Shown here one piece after another: positions 7,752 through 16,516 of a stretch of 64,000 bases of DNA. The DNA comes from Flaviflexus salsibiostraticola. GTDB lineage: Bacteria > Actinomycetota > Actinomycetes > Actinomycetales > Actinomycetaceae. Made by a program: the position numbers and the translations under genes. The DNA is taken from positions 1,550,001-1,614,000 of the forward strand of contig NZ_CP034438.1 in assembly GCF_003952265.1 (NCBI RefSeq), in the 5' to 3' direction. Position 1 is the stretch's first letter. Every line of letters starts with the position of its first letter. A model generated the notes under the pieces. The model was given only the letters and a program-made list of their open reading frames with translations. It made no database searches and had not been told where the DNA came from.

Positions 7752-8560
7752 GCATTGAGCGCCTCGCGGAGCTCATGAGCCGCGGCGATGTCGTGGTCGT
7801 CTCCGGTGCTGGGCTCTCAACGGATTCCGGTCTGCCCGACTATCGGGGCAGTGGAGGCTCGGAGAAGCCGAGCGTCGACTTCGACATGTTCACGGGCTCG
7901 CACACGTGGCAGCGCTGGGTGTGGCAGAGGAACCAGGAGACGTGGCGGGCCCTCGACGCCCTCGCACCGACGGAGGGTCATACGATTCTCGCCGAGTGGG
8001 AGCGGGACGGCATCGTCACCGGCACCGCGACGCAGAACATCGACGGGCTCCACGTCAAGGCGGGCTCGGAGAGGGTGGCGGAGATGCACGGGTCGTTTAC
8101 CCGCGTGACCTGCCTCGACTGCGGCGAGGTCACGGACCGGGCCGCCCTCGACCCCCGGCTGCGCGAGCTGAACCCGCACACGGTCGACGATCCGGATCCG
8201 GCGAATGCGGCGATCCTCGCCGAGGCGGACTATGCCAAGGCGGCCGAGTCCACGTTCACCGTCGCCCAGTGCGCCTCCTGCGGGGGCACCCTCAAGCCCG
8301 ACATCGTCTTCTTCGGCGAAGCCGTTCAGGCGATGGACGAGGCCTTCGACTACGCCCGAGACGCGAAGACGATCCTCGTGGTCGGCAGCTCCCTGCTCGT
8401 CATGACGGGGATGTGGGTCGTCACCCAAGGACTGTCCTCCGGCGCCGACATCGCCATCATCAATCGCGGGCCGACTCAGGCCGACAGGCTTGCGGATGTG
8501 CGGATCGAGGGCGGGATCTCCGAGACACTCGCAGCCGTCGACAAGATCCTCACAGGCTGA
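7748..8560 (+). CDS. Sirtuin, NAD-dependent protein deacylase
   Basis: 270 residues with all sirtuin landmarks: the NAD loop GAGLSTDSGLPDYRG (20-34), TQNIDGLH (95-102), the catalytic histidine His114 in MHGS, a zinc ribbon with Cys122/Cys125 and Cys175/Cys178, and GSSLLV in the second Rossmann half. It removes acyl groups from lysines using NAD+. The GTG start overlaps the stop of the HemC-like gene by four bases, so the two are translationally coupled, an unusual pairing. The last 35 codons are duplicated as a broken copy at 17813-17933, beyond the haem genes. Confidence 0.92.
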   Translation: MSIERLAELMSRGDVVVVSGAGLSTDSGLPDYRGSGGSEKPSVDFDMFTGSHTWQRWVWQRNQETWRALDALAPTEGHTILAEWERDGIVTGTATQNIDGLHVKAGSERVAEMHGSFTRVTCLDCGEVTDRAALDPRLRELNPHTVDDPDPANAAILAEADYAKAAESTFTVAQCASCGGTLKPDIVFFGEAVQAMDEAFDYARDAKTILVVGSSLLVMTGMWVVTQGLSSGADIAIINRGPTQADRLADVRIEGGISETLAAVDKILTG

Positions 8561-8603
8561 CGCAGCCCGGGTGGTCCCGCTGCACGAGCGATCGTAACGG
8601 TCG

Positions 8604-9308
8604 CTATTCTCCCTGTGGTTGGCGGACTGCCCACTCCGAGAGTGAGACGCGCGAGCCCGTATAGAAGGGCGTATCAACTCGCACGTGCCTACGCGCCTCC
8701 GTGTATCGGAAGTCCCTCATGAGGTCGACGATACGGTGGAGCTCGTCCGCCTCAAGAGCAAGGATCCACTCGTAATCGTTGAGCGCGAAGCAGGCGACCG
8801 TCGACGCGATGACGTCCTTGTAGGGAACGCCCTTCATGCCGTGGTCCCGGAGGATCGCCATCCGCTCGTCGTCCTCAAGCAGGTACCACTCGAAGGAGCG
8901 GACGAACGGATAGACGGCCATATACTTCGGCGCCTCATCGCTGAGAAGGAATCCCGGCAGGTGCCTCTTGTTGAATTCAGCGGGCCGGTGCAGGCCGGCC
9001 ACCGACCAGACAGGAGTGATCGGAAGTTTCGACCCGAGCAGGGCATGATAGGCGGCCTGCAGCTCCTCGATCGTCTCGGCATGCCACCACACCATCAAGT
9101 CAGCATCTGCACGGAGCCCTGCGACGTCGTAATAGCCGCGCACCGTCACGCCGGTCGCCGCAACCGCGGATTCAGCGTCGGCGACGACGGTTTCGCGCTC
9201 GTCCGGCGAGATCTCGCCGGTCGTCGCGAAGACGGACCACATCGTGTAGCGGATCGACGTGTTGACATGATCAACGGTCTCGTCGTCAGGGGCGTGCAGT
9301 GACGTCAC
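8604..9308 (-). CDS. hemQ: Coproheme decarboxylase HemQ (ChdC)
   Basis: 234 residues of the chlorite-dismutase-like family. HemQ performs the last step of the coproporphyrin-dependent route, oxidatively decarboxylating two propionates of coproheme to give haem b with peroxide. Family features include MAVYPFVRSFEWYLL with Tyr133, the proximal-histidine segment RDHGMKG (His156), and the actinobacterial tail FRYTEARRHVRVDTPFYTG. The GTG at 9308 follows AAGGAG, which overlaps the stop region of cpfC only 10 bp upstream; a longer frame to 9599 is just read-through. It is the last gene of hemA-cpfC-hemQ. Confidence 0.93.
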   Translation of the reverse strand: MTSLHAPDDETVDHVNTSIRYTMWSVFATTGEISPDERETVVADAESAVAATGVTVRGYYDVAGLRADADLMVWWHAETIEELQAAYHALLGSKLPITPVWSVAGLHRPAEFNKRHLPGFLLSDEAPKYMAVYPFVRSFEWYLLEDDERMAILRDHGMKGVPYKDVIASTVACFALNDYEWILALEADELHRIVDLMRDFRYTEARRHVRVDTPFYTGSRVSLSEWAVRQPQGE

Positions 9309-9318
9309 GTGTGTCTCC

Positions 9319-10299
9319 TTAGAGTGCGGGGAGGGTTGCGGAGCGGGAGAGTGCACAGCAGTTCTCCTCGCAGTATGAGGTTCTGCCGGGATTCTGCAGT
9401 AGGTCGGCGATTTGGGAGATGAAATCCGGATCGGTGCCCACAGTCGCGGCACGCTCGAATGCGAGGCCGAGCTCTTCCGCCTTTGCCTTCGCCTCGGTGT
9501 CGAGGTCGTAGAGGACCTCCATATGATCCGAGATGAAGCCGATGGGCGCGACGACGACGCCCGTGATGCCGTCAGTCTTGAGATCCTCGAGATGATCACA
9601 GATGTCCGGCTCCAGCCATGGAGTGTGCGGGCTTCCAGAGCGAGAGCAGTACGCCATGTCCCAATCCTCGACGCCGAGCTCGTCCGCTATCCGGCGCGCG
9701 AGATCGAGATGCTGCTGCTCATATGTCATGCCGAACTCCAGACCGGATGAGTCGTTCATCGCGTTCGGGATCGAATGAGTGACGAAGATGAGTCGCGACC
9801 CGGGAGCCGCCTCCAAGGATTCTCGAACCGCAGTCACGCTCGCCCGGTAGAAGCCGTCGGTATTCCAGAACTGCTTCACCTTGCGGATGGTCAGATCAGG
9901 CAGATCGACCTCGCCCAGCCAGCGCGCGAGGTCCTCTCGATACTGACGGCACGATGAGTAAGAGGAATAGGCCGATGTGGCGATGGCAAGGATGTTCCGC
10001 GCGCCGTTCTCGTACAGCTCCTTGATGACATCGTTGCCGTAGGGCTCCCAGTTGCGGTTGCCGAGCGCGACGGGTGTGTGATCACCGCGCCGTACGAGCT
10101 CGTCGCGAAGATCCTCGACAAGGGCGGCGTTGAGCTCGTTGATCGGCGATTTGCCGCCGAACATGTAATAGTGCTCCCCCACCTGCTCAAGGCGTTCATC
10201 GGGGATCCCCCGGCCTTTGGTTGCATTTCGCAGGAACGGAACAACCTCCTCGGGCCTGTTCGGGCCTCCGTAGGAGACGACGAGGTAGGCATCAACCAT
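9319..10299 (-). CDS. cpfC: Coproporphyrin ferrochelatase CpfC (HemH)
   Basis: 326 residues. It inserts Fe2+ into coproporphyrin III (the actinobacterial/Firmicute route) rather than protoporphyrin. The catalytic histidine lies in FVTHSIPNAM (His175). Cysteines at 117 and in the C-terminal CEENCC group are consistent with the [2Fe-2S] cluster known from actinobacterial ferrochelatases. The ATG at 10299 with AAAGGA upstream is used, and it overlaps the end of hemA by 8 nt. An upstream extension to 10506 only reads antisense through hemA. It works between CgoX and HemQ, both encoded in this window. Confidence 0.93.
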   Translation of the reverse strand: MVDAYLVVSYGGPNRPEEVVPFLRNATKGRGIPDERLEQVGEHYYMFGGKSPINELNAALVEDLRDELVRRGDHTPVALGNRNWEPYGNDVIKELYENGARNILAIATSAYSSYSSCRQYREDLARWLGEVDLPDLTIRKVKQFWNTDGFYRASVTAVRESLEAAPGSRLIFVTHSIPNAMNDSSGLEFGMTYEQQHLDLARRIADELGVEDWDMAYCSRSGSPHTPWLEPDICDHLEDLKTDGITGVVVAPIGFISDHMEVLYDLDTEAKAKAEELGLAFERAATVGTDPDFISQIADLLQNPGRTSYCEENCCALSRSATLPAL

Positions 10300-11590
10300 T
10301 CGAGTTATCCTTTCGCGGGCATGCCGAAGGGGCAAGGACCGGGTCGGTCGGTTCGGGGAGCGCCATTCCGAAGACGAGCTCGGCGGCCTCATGGAACTGG
10401 TGTCCCCGACCGCTCTGGGCTGCCTGCTGAGCGGCTCTCGTGGGGTGGTAGGCGATTGCGGCAGCCAGACGCTGCAGGGCGCGGACGGCATGTTCCGCCG
10501 GCACATCGCCCGCGGCCGGCATCCTGCTCAGCTCCTTCTCGAGCTCGGTCGCGTACATGTTCCGGACGGCGACGATGAGCGGGTCCATGGTCCTGCCGAG
10601 GAGATCTCCGTCGAGCTTCTCAAGTCCTTCAGCGATGAGCCGCTGAGCACTCTCGACATCCCCGGCGGCCGCTGCCGGGACGTGCCTGCGCACGGTCTCA
10701 AGGTCGATGAGAGTGACATCCTCGAGGTCGCCCGCCGCAGATTCGACGTCTCTCGACCTCGCGAGGTCGACGAGAGTGAGCGGCCCTCGGGTCTTCTTCG
10801 CCTTACGCACGGCGTCCACGGTCAGAACCGGCGATCCAGTGCCCCTGCAGAGCACGATGACATCGGGCCACGCCAGGTCGAGTTCCGGAGAGAACGAGAT
10901 TCCATGATCGGCCGCGAACTGTCGGCCGCGCCCGGACTTGGACCATACCCGCACCTCCTCCGCGCCGCGCTCCTCGAGCGCCGCGACCGTCGCACCCGCA
11001 TACGCGCCTGTGCCGACGAGCAGAACATTGACGCCCGACCAGTCGGTTGCCGGGACGGTGGGACCGCCGATGTCGTCCCAGTGGTACTGACCGCGTTCAC
11101 ATGCGACGTTGCCCGCCAGATCCAGTGCGACGCCGACGATGGAGCGGCCAGCACGGGAGAAATCGGTCTTCGCCGCGATTTCACGGGATGTGCGGAGCGC
11201 ACCCTGGAGCGTCTGTTCGAGGAGGGGCGAGGTGGTGCCCTCCTCACGGGCCTCGGCAAGTGCCCGGCGGAACTGCCCGACGATCTCCCGCTCTCCGACG
11301 ACCATGGAATCGAGCCCTGAGGCAACCTCGAACACATGCCGAGCAGCGTCAATTCCGGTGAAGGCCGTGATCTCCACCTCGCTGCCCAGAAGCTCCATAG
11401 CCTTCCGGGCCGCGTGCTCCTCCGCCTCGAGATACACGTCGTATCGGTTGCACGTCGACAGCACCACGGCGCCCGAGATCCCCTCGCAGCCGAGGATGTC
11501 CCGCTTGATGCGGGCGCCCCGCTGGGCGAGTGACTCGACGTCAGAGATCTCGAGATCGTGGTGATTTGCTGTTAGGACCACAAAGCTCAC
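10292..11590 (-). CDS. hemA: Glutamyl-tRNA reductase
   Basis: 432 residues. It reduces glutamyl-tRNA(Glu) to glutamate-1-semialdehyde, the first committed step of C5 tetrapyrrole synthesis. The catalytic cysteine is Cys47 in VVLSTCNRYDVY, followed by GLDSMVVGEREIVGQ. An NADPH-binding Rossmann segment VNVLLVGTGAYAGA and a C-terminal helical dimerisation domain are present. The GTG start at 11590 has GGGAG about 11 bases upstream. It is the promoter-proximal gene of the leftward haem operon and is divergent from hemE across 56 bp, so both arms can be controlled from one region. Confidence 0.93.
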   Translation of the reverse strand: MSFVVLTANHHDLEISDVESLAQRGARIKRDILGCEGISGAVVLSTCNRYDVYLEAEEHAARKAMELLGSEVEITAFTGIDAARHVFEVASGLDSMVVGEREIVGQFRRALAEAREEGTTSPLLEQTLQGALRTSREIAAKTDFSRAGRSIVGVALDLAGNVACERGQYHWDDIGGPTVPATDWSGVNVLLVGTGAYAGATVAALEERGAEEVRVWSKSGRGRQFAADHGISFSPELDLAWPDVIVLCRGTGSPVLTVDAVRKAKKTRGPLTLVDLARSRDVESAAGDLEDVTLIDLETVRRHVPAAAAGDVESAQRLIAEGLEKLDGDLLGRTMDPLIVAVRNMYATELEKELSRMPAAGDVPAEHAVRALQRLAAAIAYHPTRAAQQAAQSGRGHQFHEAAELVFGMALPEPTDPVLAPSACPRKDNSNG

Positions 11591-11646
11591 GAACCAATTG
11601 TCTCCCTAAACTGGCTTCAAGGTCCACTTCATCGGAGAATGGGCAT
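11591..11646. promoter_or_regulatory. Divergent hemA/hemE promoter region
   Basis: Only 56 bp separate the starts of the two haem operons. A TAAACT hexamer, the same -10-like sequence seen before other genes here, lies at 11606-11611 reading rightward, about 40 bp before hemE. No clear repressor palindrome was seen. Confidence 0.4.
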
Positions 11647-12642
11647 GTGCACCTTCTCAACGATGCAGCCCGGGGTATCCGCGGCGAGCGTGTTCCCGTC
11701 TGGTTTATGAGGCAGGCCGGCAGGTCTCTTCCCGAGTATCGAAAGCTCCGTGAGAACACCAACATGCTCGACGCGTGTCTGACTCCGGAGTTGGCGGCGG
11801 AGATCACCATGCAACCCGTGCGCCGGCACGGTGTCGATGGCGCAGTTTTCTTCTCCGACATCGTCATCCCGCTGAAGATCGCAGGCATCGATGTCGATAT
11901 CAAGCCTGGAGTCGGTCCCGTATTCGGCAGGCCAGTTCAGTCGGCCGCCGACATCACTGAGCTCACCTCCCACACACTCGAGGACTCTCCCGAGATCCGC
12001 GAGGCGATCGGGATCTGCGTGCAGGAGCTCGATGTCCCCGTGCTCGGCTTCGGCGGCGCACCGTTCACGCTCGCCGCCTACATGGTTGAGGGCAGGCCCT
12101 CCCGTGATCATCTGGGGGCGCGCGCACTCATGCACGCGGACCCTGCGAGTTGGGACCGACTGATGACATGGGCTGCCGACATCACCGGTCGCTTCCTCGA
12201 GATCCAGATCGAAGCCGGCGCCTCCGTCGTCCAGCTGTTCGACTCCTGGGCGGGCTCGCTGTCGGTCGCCGATTACGAGTCGAAGGTGCTCCCCTACTCC
12301 AAACTGGCGCTCGAGCGGGCGACCGTGCCGACGATCCACTTTGGGACCGGCACCAGTCTCTTTCTTGAGCAGATGGCGTCGTGTGCTGACGTGCTGGGCG
12401 TGGACTATCGGATGCCGCTGGACGAGGTGGCTCGTCGCGTCCCGGGGAAGCCGCTGCAGGGCAACATCGACCCGGCTCTCCTCGCAGCGCCCTGGAGCGT
12501 TCTCGAGGAGCACATCGACGCGGTGCTGGCCGCGGGCCGCGCAGCCCCCTCCCATATCCTCAACCTGGGCCACGGCGTGCCGCCCACGACCGATCCGGAT
12601 GTGCTCACGCGCATCGTCTCCTACGTCAAACAGACCCTATGA
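11647..12642 (+). CDS. hemE: Uroporphyrinogen III decarboxylase
   Basis: 331 residues from the GTG at 11647. This enzyme removes four acetate carboxyls from uroporphyrinogen III to make coproporphyrinogen III. The N-terminal signature VWFMRQAGRSLPEYR is intact, and GFGGAPFTLAAYMVEG and the C-terminal NLGHGVPP fit the family. GGAG lies about 8 bases before the GTG, and the product begins MHLLND; the frame is open further back to 11530, but that part is antisense to hemA. It overlaps cgoX by ATGA. Confidence 0.94.
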   Translation: MHLLNDAARGIRGERVPVWFMRQAGRSLPEYRKLRENTNMLDACLTPELAAEITMQPVRRHGVDGAVFFSDIVIPLKIAGIDVDIKPGVGPVFGRPVQSAADITELTSHTLEDSPEIREAIGICVQELDVPVLGFGGAPFTLAAYMVEGRPSRDHLGARALMHADPASWDRLMTWAADITGRFLEIQIEAGASVVQLFDSWAGSLSVADYESKVLPYSKLALERATVPTIHFGTGTSLFLEQMASCADVLGVDYRMPLDEVARRVPGKPLQGNIDPALLAAPWSVLEEHIDAVLAAGRAAPSHILNLGHGVPPTTDPDVLTRIVSYVKQTL

Positions 12643-13937
12643 TCGTCATCGTCGGGGGCGGCCTCGCAGGCCTCATCACTGCGCGCGAGCTCTCCCGAGC
12701 CGGCCACGAGGTCACACTTCTCGAGAAGCGCGACAAACTCGGCGGGCTCGTAGCCGCAGAGACGATCGGCGGCGTCCGGGTCGATATCGGCGCGGAGTCG
12801 TATGCTCGGCGCTCTCAGCGCGTCACCGATTATCTGGCGTCGCTGGGCTTGGAGACGCTCCTTCCCGCGGGGCGGTCGTGGATCTGGGATGGTGCGGCCC
12901 TGCCGATCCCTGCGGACTCGTCCCTCGGCATCCCTGCAAATCCCTCAGCCGACGACGTCGCGTCGATCATCGGCGACACCACGCGCGCCGAAGAGGACCT
13001 CACCCTCGGTCCTGAGGTCGGCAGTGATGCGGACACCCTGGGGGATCTGGTCGAAGCGCGTATGGGCACAGCGGTGCGAGAGCGGCTTGTACGCCCCATC
13101 GCCGGCGCAATCTACTCCTCGGACCCGTCGAACCTCGCCATCAACCCGCAGCTCAAGGCTGATTTCCTCGCCGAGGGAAGCCTCGCGAAGGCAGTCGCCA
13201 AAGGACTGTCCGGGCCAGCGGTCGCCTCGGTCGTCGGCGGCATGTTCCGCCTCGTCGACACGCTCGCCAGGCAGGCCCAGGAGGCTGGCGCCGAGCTCCT
13301 CACCTCCGCGACGGTCACGTCACTCGGCAGGGCTCCGGCCGGGCAGACGACTGTCACTGCGCTCGTCGAGGGGGCGGAACGCTCGTTCGTCGCCTCGCAC
13401 ACCGTCCTCGCGGCCGATCTCGCCTCCGCCCGGTCCCTCCTCGGACACGTCATGGATCTTGAACCGTTGACGATCCCGCAGGGGAGACCGACGACGCATG
13501 TGACGCTCGTGCTCGATGCGCCAGAGCTGGATGCGGCACCCCGAGGATCTGGTCTCCTCTGTGTCGCAGGGTCGTCGCGCGCCAAGGCACTGACCCATCT
13601 GTCCTGCAAGTGGCCATGGTTGCGCGATGTCACCGACCGCCACATCATCCGAGTGTCCTACGCACTCAACGAGGACATGTCGGCAGGCCAGGCTCTGGCG
13701 GACGTCAATCAGCTCATGGGTGTCGCCCTCACCGAGGAGGTGATTGCTGGCTCCCGCACTGTGCGCTGGGGCGGAGCCCTCACGCCATCCACCCCTGAGC
13801 TGAGGGCGTGGGCGGACGCGCTCGAGCCGCCCCCCTCCATCAGCATCGTCGGCGCGTGGAAGGCGGGCACCGGCATCTCTGCCGTCATCCCCCACGCGCT
13901 CGACACGGCTGCGGCGATCCTCGCGCGACTCAGGTAG
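12639..13937 (+). CDS. cgoX: Coproporphyrinogen III oxidase, FAD type (HemY/CgoX)
   Basis: 432 residues starting with the FAD-binding dinucleotide motif VIVGGGLAGLITARELSRAG and continuing with EKRDKLGGLV. The family oxidises coproporphyrinogen III to coproporphyrin III in organisms with HemQ, and the presence of hemQ here favours that role over protoporphyrinogen oxidation. The C-terminal GAWKAGTGISAVIPHA matches the usual GNSYDGVGLPDCI-type flavin end. Start and hemE stop overlap by ATGA. It is followed by a 74-bp gap before hemC. Confidence 0.9.
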   Translation: MIVIVGGGLAGLITARELSRAGHEVTLLEKRDKLGGLVAAETIGGVRVDIGAESYARRSQRVTDYLASLGLETLLPAGRSWIWDGAALPIPADSSLGIPANPSADDVASIIGDTTRAEEDLTLGPEVGSDADTLGDLVEARMGTAVRERLVRPIAGAIYSSDPSNLAINPQLKADFLAEGSLAKAVAKGLSGPAVASVVGGMFRLVDTLARQAQEAGAELLTSATVTSLGRAPAGQTTVTALVEGAERSFVASHTVLAADLASARSLLGHVMDLEPLTIPQGRPTTHVTLVLDAPELDAAPRGSGLLCVAGSSRAKALTHLSCKWPWLRDVTDRHIIRVSYALNEDMSAGQALADVNQLMGVALTEEVIAGSRTVRWGGALTPSTPELRAWADALEPPPSISIVGAWKAGTGISAVIPHALDTAAAILARLR

Positions 13938-14011
13938 AGCACCCTCGTCGCTTGTGCTGATTCCGGGACTGAGCCGCCGCTTGCTCCCGAGGCACACCGC
14001 GGGGTCGTATC

Positions 14012-14887
14012 ATGGCACATATGCATACGCTTCGCGTCGGCACTCGGACGTCCTCTCTCGCCGTGTCCCAGGCAACCGCAGTCGCCCGGGACATCGTCGA
14101 GGCTGACCCCAATCTCACCGACTTCGAGATCATCGGCATCACCACCAAGGGGGATGTCGATCGGTCCCCGCTCTCTGTCATCGGCGGCACGGGCCTCTTC
14201 ACCTCGGCCGTCCGCGATGCCCTGATCGCCGGTCAATGCGATATCGCGGTCCACTCTGCGAAGGACCTTCCAGCGGCTGATCACCCCGCTCTATCGATCT
14301 TCTTTCCCCCGCGGGTGAGCCCCCATGATGTGTTCTGCGGCCACGTCGACTACCGCGATCTTCCTCCCGGTGCCACGATCGGCTCAGGCTCCCCTCGGCG
14401 CGCGGCACAGCTTCTCCACTTCCGGCCGGATCTCACGGTCGTCGACGTCCGCGGCAATGTGCCGACGAGGCTCGCACGCATCGACCATGACCTCGACGGC
14501 GTCATCCTTGCGCGTGCAGGTCTGCTGAGGCTGGGGATCGACACAGGTCAGGACCTGCCCTTCGACGTCATGGTCCCCGCTGCCGCCCAGGGCGCCCTCG
14601 CGCTTGAGACCGTCAAGGGCTCGCCGTTCGAAGAGCCGCTGTCACGCGTCGACGACCGCAAGACACGGCGTGAAGTCACCGCAGAACGCGCCTTCATGGC
14701 GGCAATGGGAGCGGGCTGCACGACACCGGTCGGGGTGCTCGGGGACGCATCCGGATCGACGGTCTCTCTGCATGCGCGCTACGTCGGCGGCGGTGCAGAG
14801 GTTGAGGGCCGACTCATCGCCGACGATCCCATCGCCGTCGCGACCGAGCTGGCAAACGAGTTCATCGACCGCGGAGTCGGAGAATGA
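14012..14887 (+). CDS. hemC: Hydroxymethylbilane synthase (porphobilinogen deaminase)
   Basis: 291 residues. It polymerises four porphobilinogen molecules on a dipyrromethane cofactor. All key residues are present: Arg12 in GTRTSSLA, Lys84-Asp85 in VHSAKDLP, Arg129-Arg130 in GSPRRAAQ, Arg147 in DVRGN and the cofactor Cys236 in GAGCTTPVG. This is the functional copy, in contrast to the degenerate paralogue at 6954-7751. Two ATGs (14012, 14021) are possible and neither has a strong ribosome site. It overlaps hemD by ATGA. Confidence 0.94.
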   Translation: MAHMHTLRVGTRTSSLAVSQATAVARDIVEADPNLTDFEIIGITTKGDVDRSPLSVIGGTGLFTSAVRDALIAGQCDIAVHSAKDLPAADHPALSIFFPPRVSPHDVFCGHVDYRDLPPGATIGSGSPRRAAQLLHFRPDLTVVDVRGNVPTRLARIDHDLDGVILARAGLLRLGIDTGQDLPFDVMVPAAAQGALALETVKGSPFEEPLSRVDDRKTRREVTAERAFMAAMGAGCTTPVGVLGDASGSTVSLHARYVGGGAEVEGRLIADDPIAVATELANEFIDRGVGE

Positions 14888-15564
14888 GAGTCGCCATCAC
14901 TCGACCCCGCTCCGCTCTGACACAGGGCTGGCACGCGATGCCGGTCACCTCCCGGAGCCCGATCCCCTCAGGGATTGCCGCCGTTGCAGACGCGCTGAGG
15001 GTGGGGAACACGGACTGGATCGCGGTGACCTCGCCCTTCGTCTTCCATGTCCTCGAATCGAACGGCATCGCCCTGCCGAGGGACCTGCATCTGGCCTGCG
15101 TCGGCGAGGCCACTGCCGCGGCCGCACCGAGAGATGCCGACTTCATCGGCCCCCCGCCCGCGAGCGCTGAGGCCATGGTCCGCTCATTCCCACGCGGGAC
15201 GGGACGCGTCCTCTTCCCCTGCTCCGTCCAGGCGAGCACAGTCCTCGAAGAGGGTCTCCGCGATCTCGGCTACTCGGTCGACCGCGTTGACATCTACCGC
15301 TCCGAGGATGATCCCGTCGGGGTTGCCGCGCTGGCCTTGCTCGAGTCGGATGCCGTGATCGTCACGGCGGGCAGCGCTGCCCGTTCGATCGCCGCGCACT
15401 GGCCCTCGAACGCGACCCTGCCCCCGCTCATCGCCATCGGTGAACCGACCGCACACGCCCTTCACGCGGCAGGAATCCCTGCTGCCGCCACCTCTGCCAC
15501 CCCCGATCGCAACGGCCTCGAGGCCTGTCTGGAAAGGATCAGCCGTGATTCATCGACCGCGTAG
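14884..15564 (+). CDS. hemD: Uroporphyrinogen III synthase
   Basis: 226 residues. The family is poorly conserved, so the call rests on position (directly after hemC and overlapping it by ATGA), length, the two-lobed alternating alpha/beta pattern, and segments such as VDIYRSE and [16 protein letters not shown] that match the usual HemD C-terminal half. It cyclises hydroxymethylbilane with inversion of ring D. The end overlaps the hemB start by 20 nt. Confidence 0.85.
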   Translation: MRVAITRPRSALTQGWHAMPVTSRSPIPSGIAAVADALRVGNTDWIAVTSPFVFHVLESNGIALPRDLHLACVGEATAAAAPRDADFIGPPPASAEAMVRSFPRGTGRVLFPCSVQASTVLEEGLRDLGYSVDRVDIYRSEDDPVGVAALALLESDAVIVTAGSAARSIAAHWPSNATLPPLIAIGEPTAHALHAAGIPAAATSATPDRNGLEACLERISRDSSTA

Positions 15565-16516
15565 ATTGCGCACCACCCCCGCCATGAGAGGCCTCGTCCG
15601 AGAGGCCGGCTTCACCGCCGGCAGCCTCGTCCTGCCGATGTTCGTCCGCGAGGGCATCTCCGAGCCCGCACCGATTGCCTCGATGCCGGGCGTCTACCAG
15701 CACACGATCGATTCCCTCAAGGCCGCGGCTCGGGAGGCTGTCGATGCCGGGGTCGGCGGTCTCATGCTCTTCGGAGTCCCGGCCGACCATGACGCCCTCG
15801 GCTCGGCTGGCGTGGACCCCGACGGAATCCTCAACCGTGGGCTGCGCGCCCTGAAAGAGGCAGTGGGCGATGAGGCTGTCATCATCGCCGACCTGTGCCT
15901 CGACGAGTTCACCGATCATGGCCACTGCGGCGTCCTCGACGTCGACGGAACGGTGGACAACGATGCGACGCTGGAGATCTACAGCGCGATGGCGGTGGAA
16001 CAGGCTCGCGCCGGAGCCCACATGCTCGGCCTCTCGGGCATGATGGATGGCCAGGTCTCCGCCTGCCGAACGGCTCTCGACGAGGCCGGCTTCACCTCCG
16101 TCTCGATTCTCGCCTACTCAGCCAAGTACGCATCCGCCTATTACGGCCCCTTCCGAGAGGCAGTCGACTCGCAGCTGAAGGGCGACCGCCGGACATACCA
16201 GATGGATGTGGGAAACCGGACGGAGGGCCTGCGAGAGGCTCTCCTCGATATCGACGAGGGAGCGGATGTCGTCATGGTGAAACCCGCAGGCTCCTACCTC
16301 GACGTTCTGTCGGATGTCGCCCAGGCATCGACCGTCCCCGTCGCCGCCTACCAGGTGTCCGGCGAATACGCGATGATCGAGGCGGCGGCGGCCAACGGCT
16401 GGCTGGATCGAGACCGGACCATCATGGAGTCAGTCACCGCGATCACCCGTGCCGGCGCCACCATCATCTGCACCTACTGGGCCACCGAGATCGCGAAGAA
16501 GGTATCACGTGTCTGA
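15545..16516 (+). CDS. hemB: Delta-aminolevulinic acid dehydratase (porphobilinogen synthase)
   Basis: 323 residues from the GTG at 15545, which has GGAAAGGA upstream. It condenses two aminolevulinate molecules to porphobilinogen. The Schiff-base lysines are Lys194 ([15 protein letters not shown]) and Lys246 ([10 protein letters not shown]). The metal loop reads [14 protein letters not shown]: two of the three zinc cysteines (Cys118, Cys128) are kept and the middle one is Asp120, an intermediate between zinc-type and magnesium-type enzymes. It is translationally coupled to hemD (20-nt overlap) and to hemL (8-nt overlap). Confidence 0.94.
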   Translation: MIHRPRRLRTTPAMRGLVREAGFTAGSLVLPMFVREGISEPAPIASMPGVYQHTIDSLKAAAREAVDAGVGGLMLFGVPADHDALGSAGVDPDGILNRGLRALKEAVGDEAVIIADLCLDEFTDHGHCGVLDVDGTVDNDATLEIYSAMAVEQARAGAHMLGLSGMMDGQVSACRTALDEAGFTSVSILAYSAKYASAYYGPFREAVDSQLKGDRRTYQMDVGNRTEGLREALLDIDEGADVVMVKPAGSYLDVLSDVAQASTVPVAAYQVSGEYAMIEAAAANGWLDRDRTIMESVTAITRAGATIICTYWATEIAKKVSRV

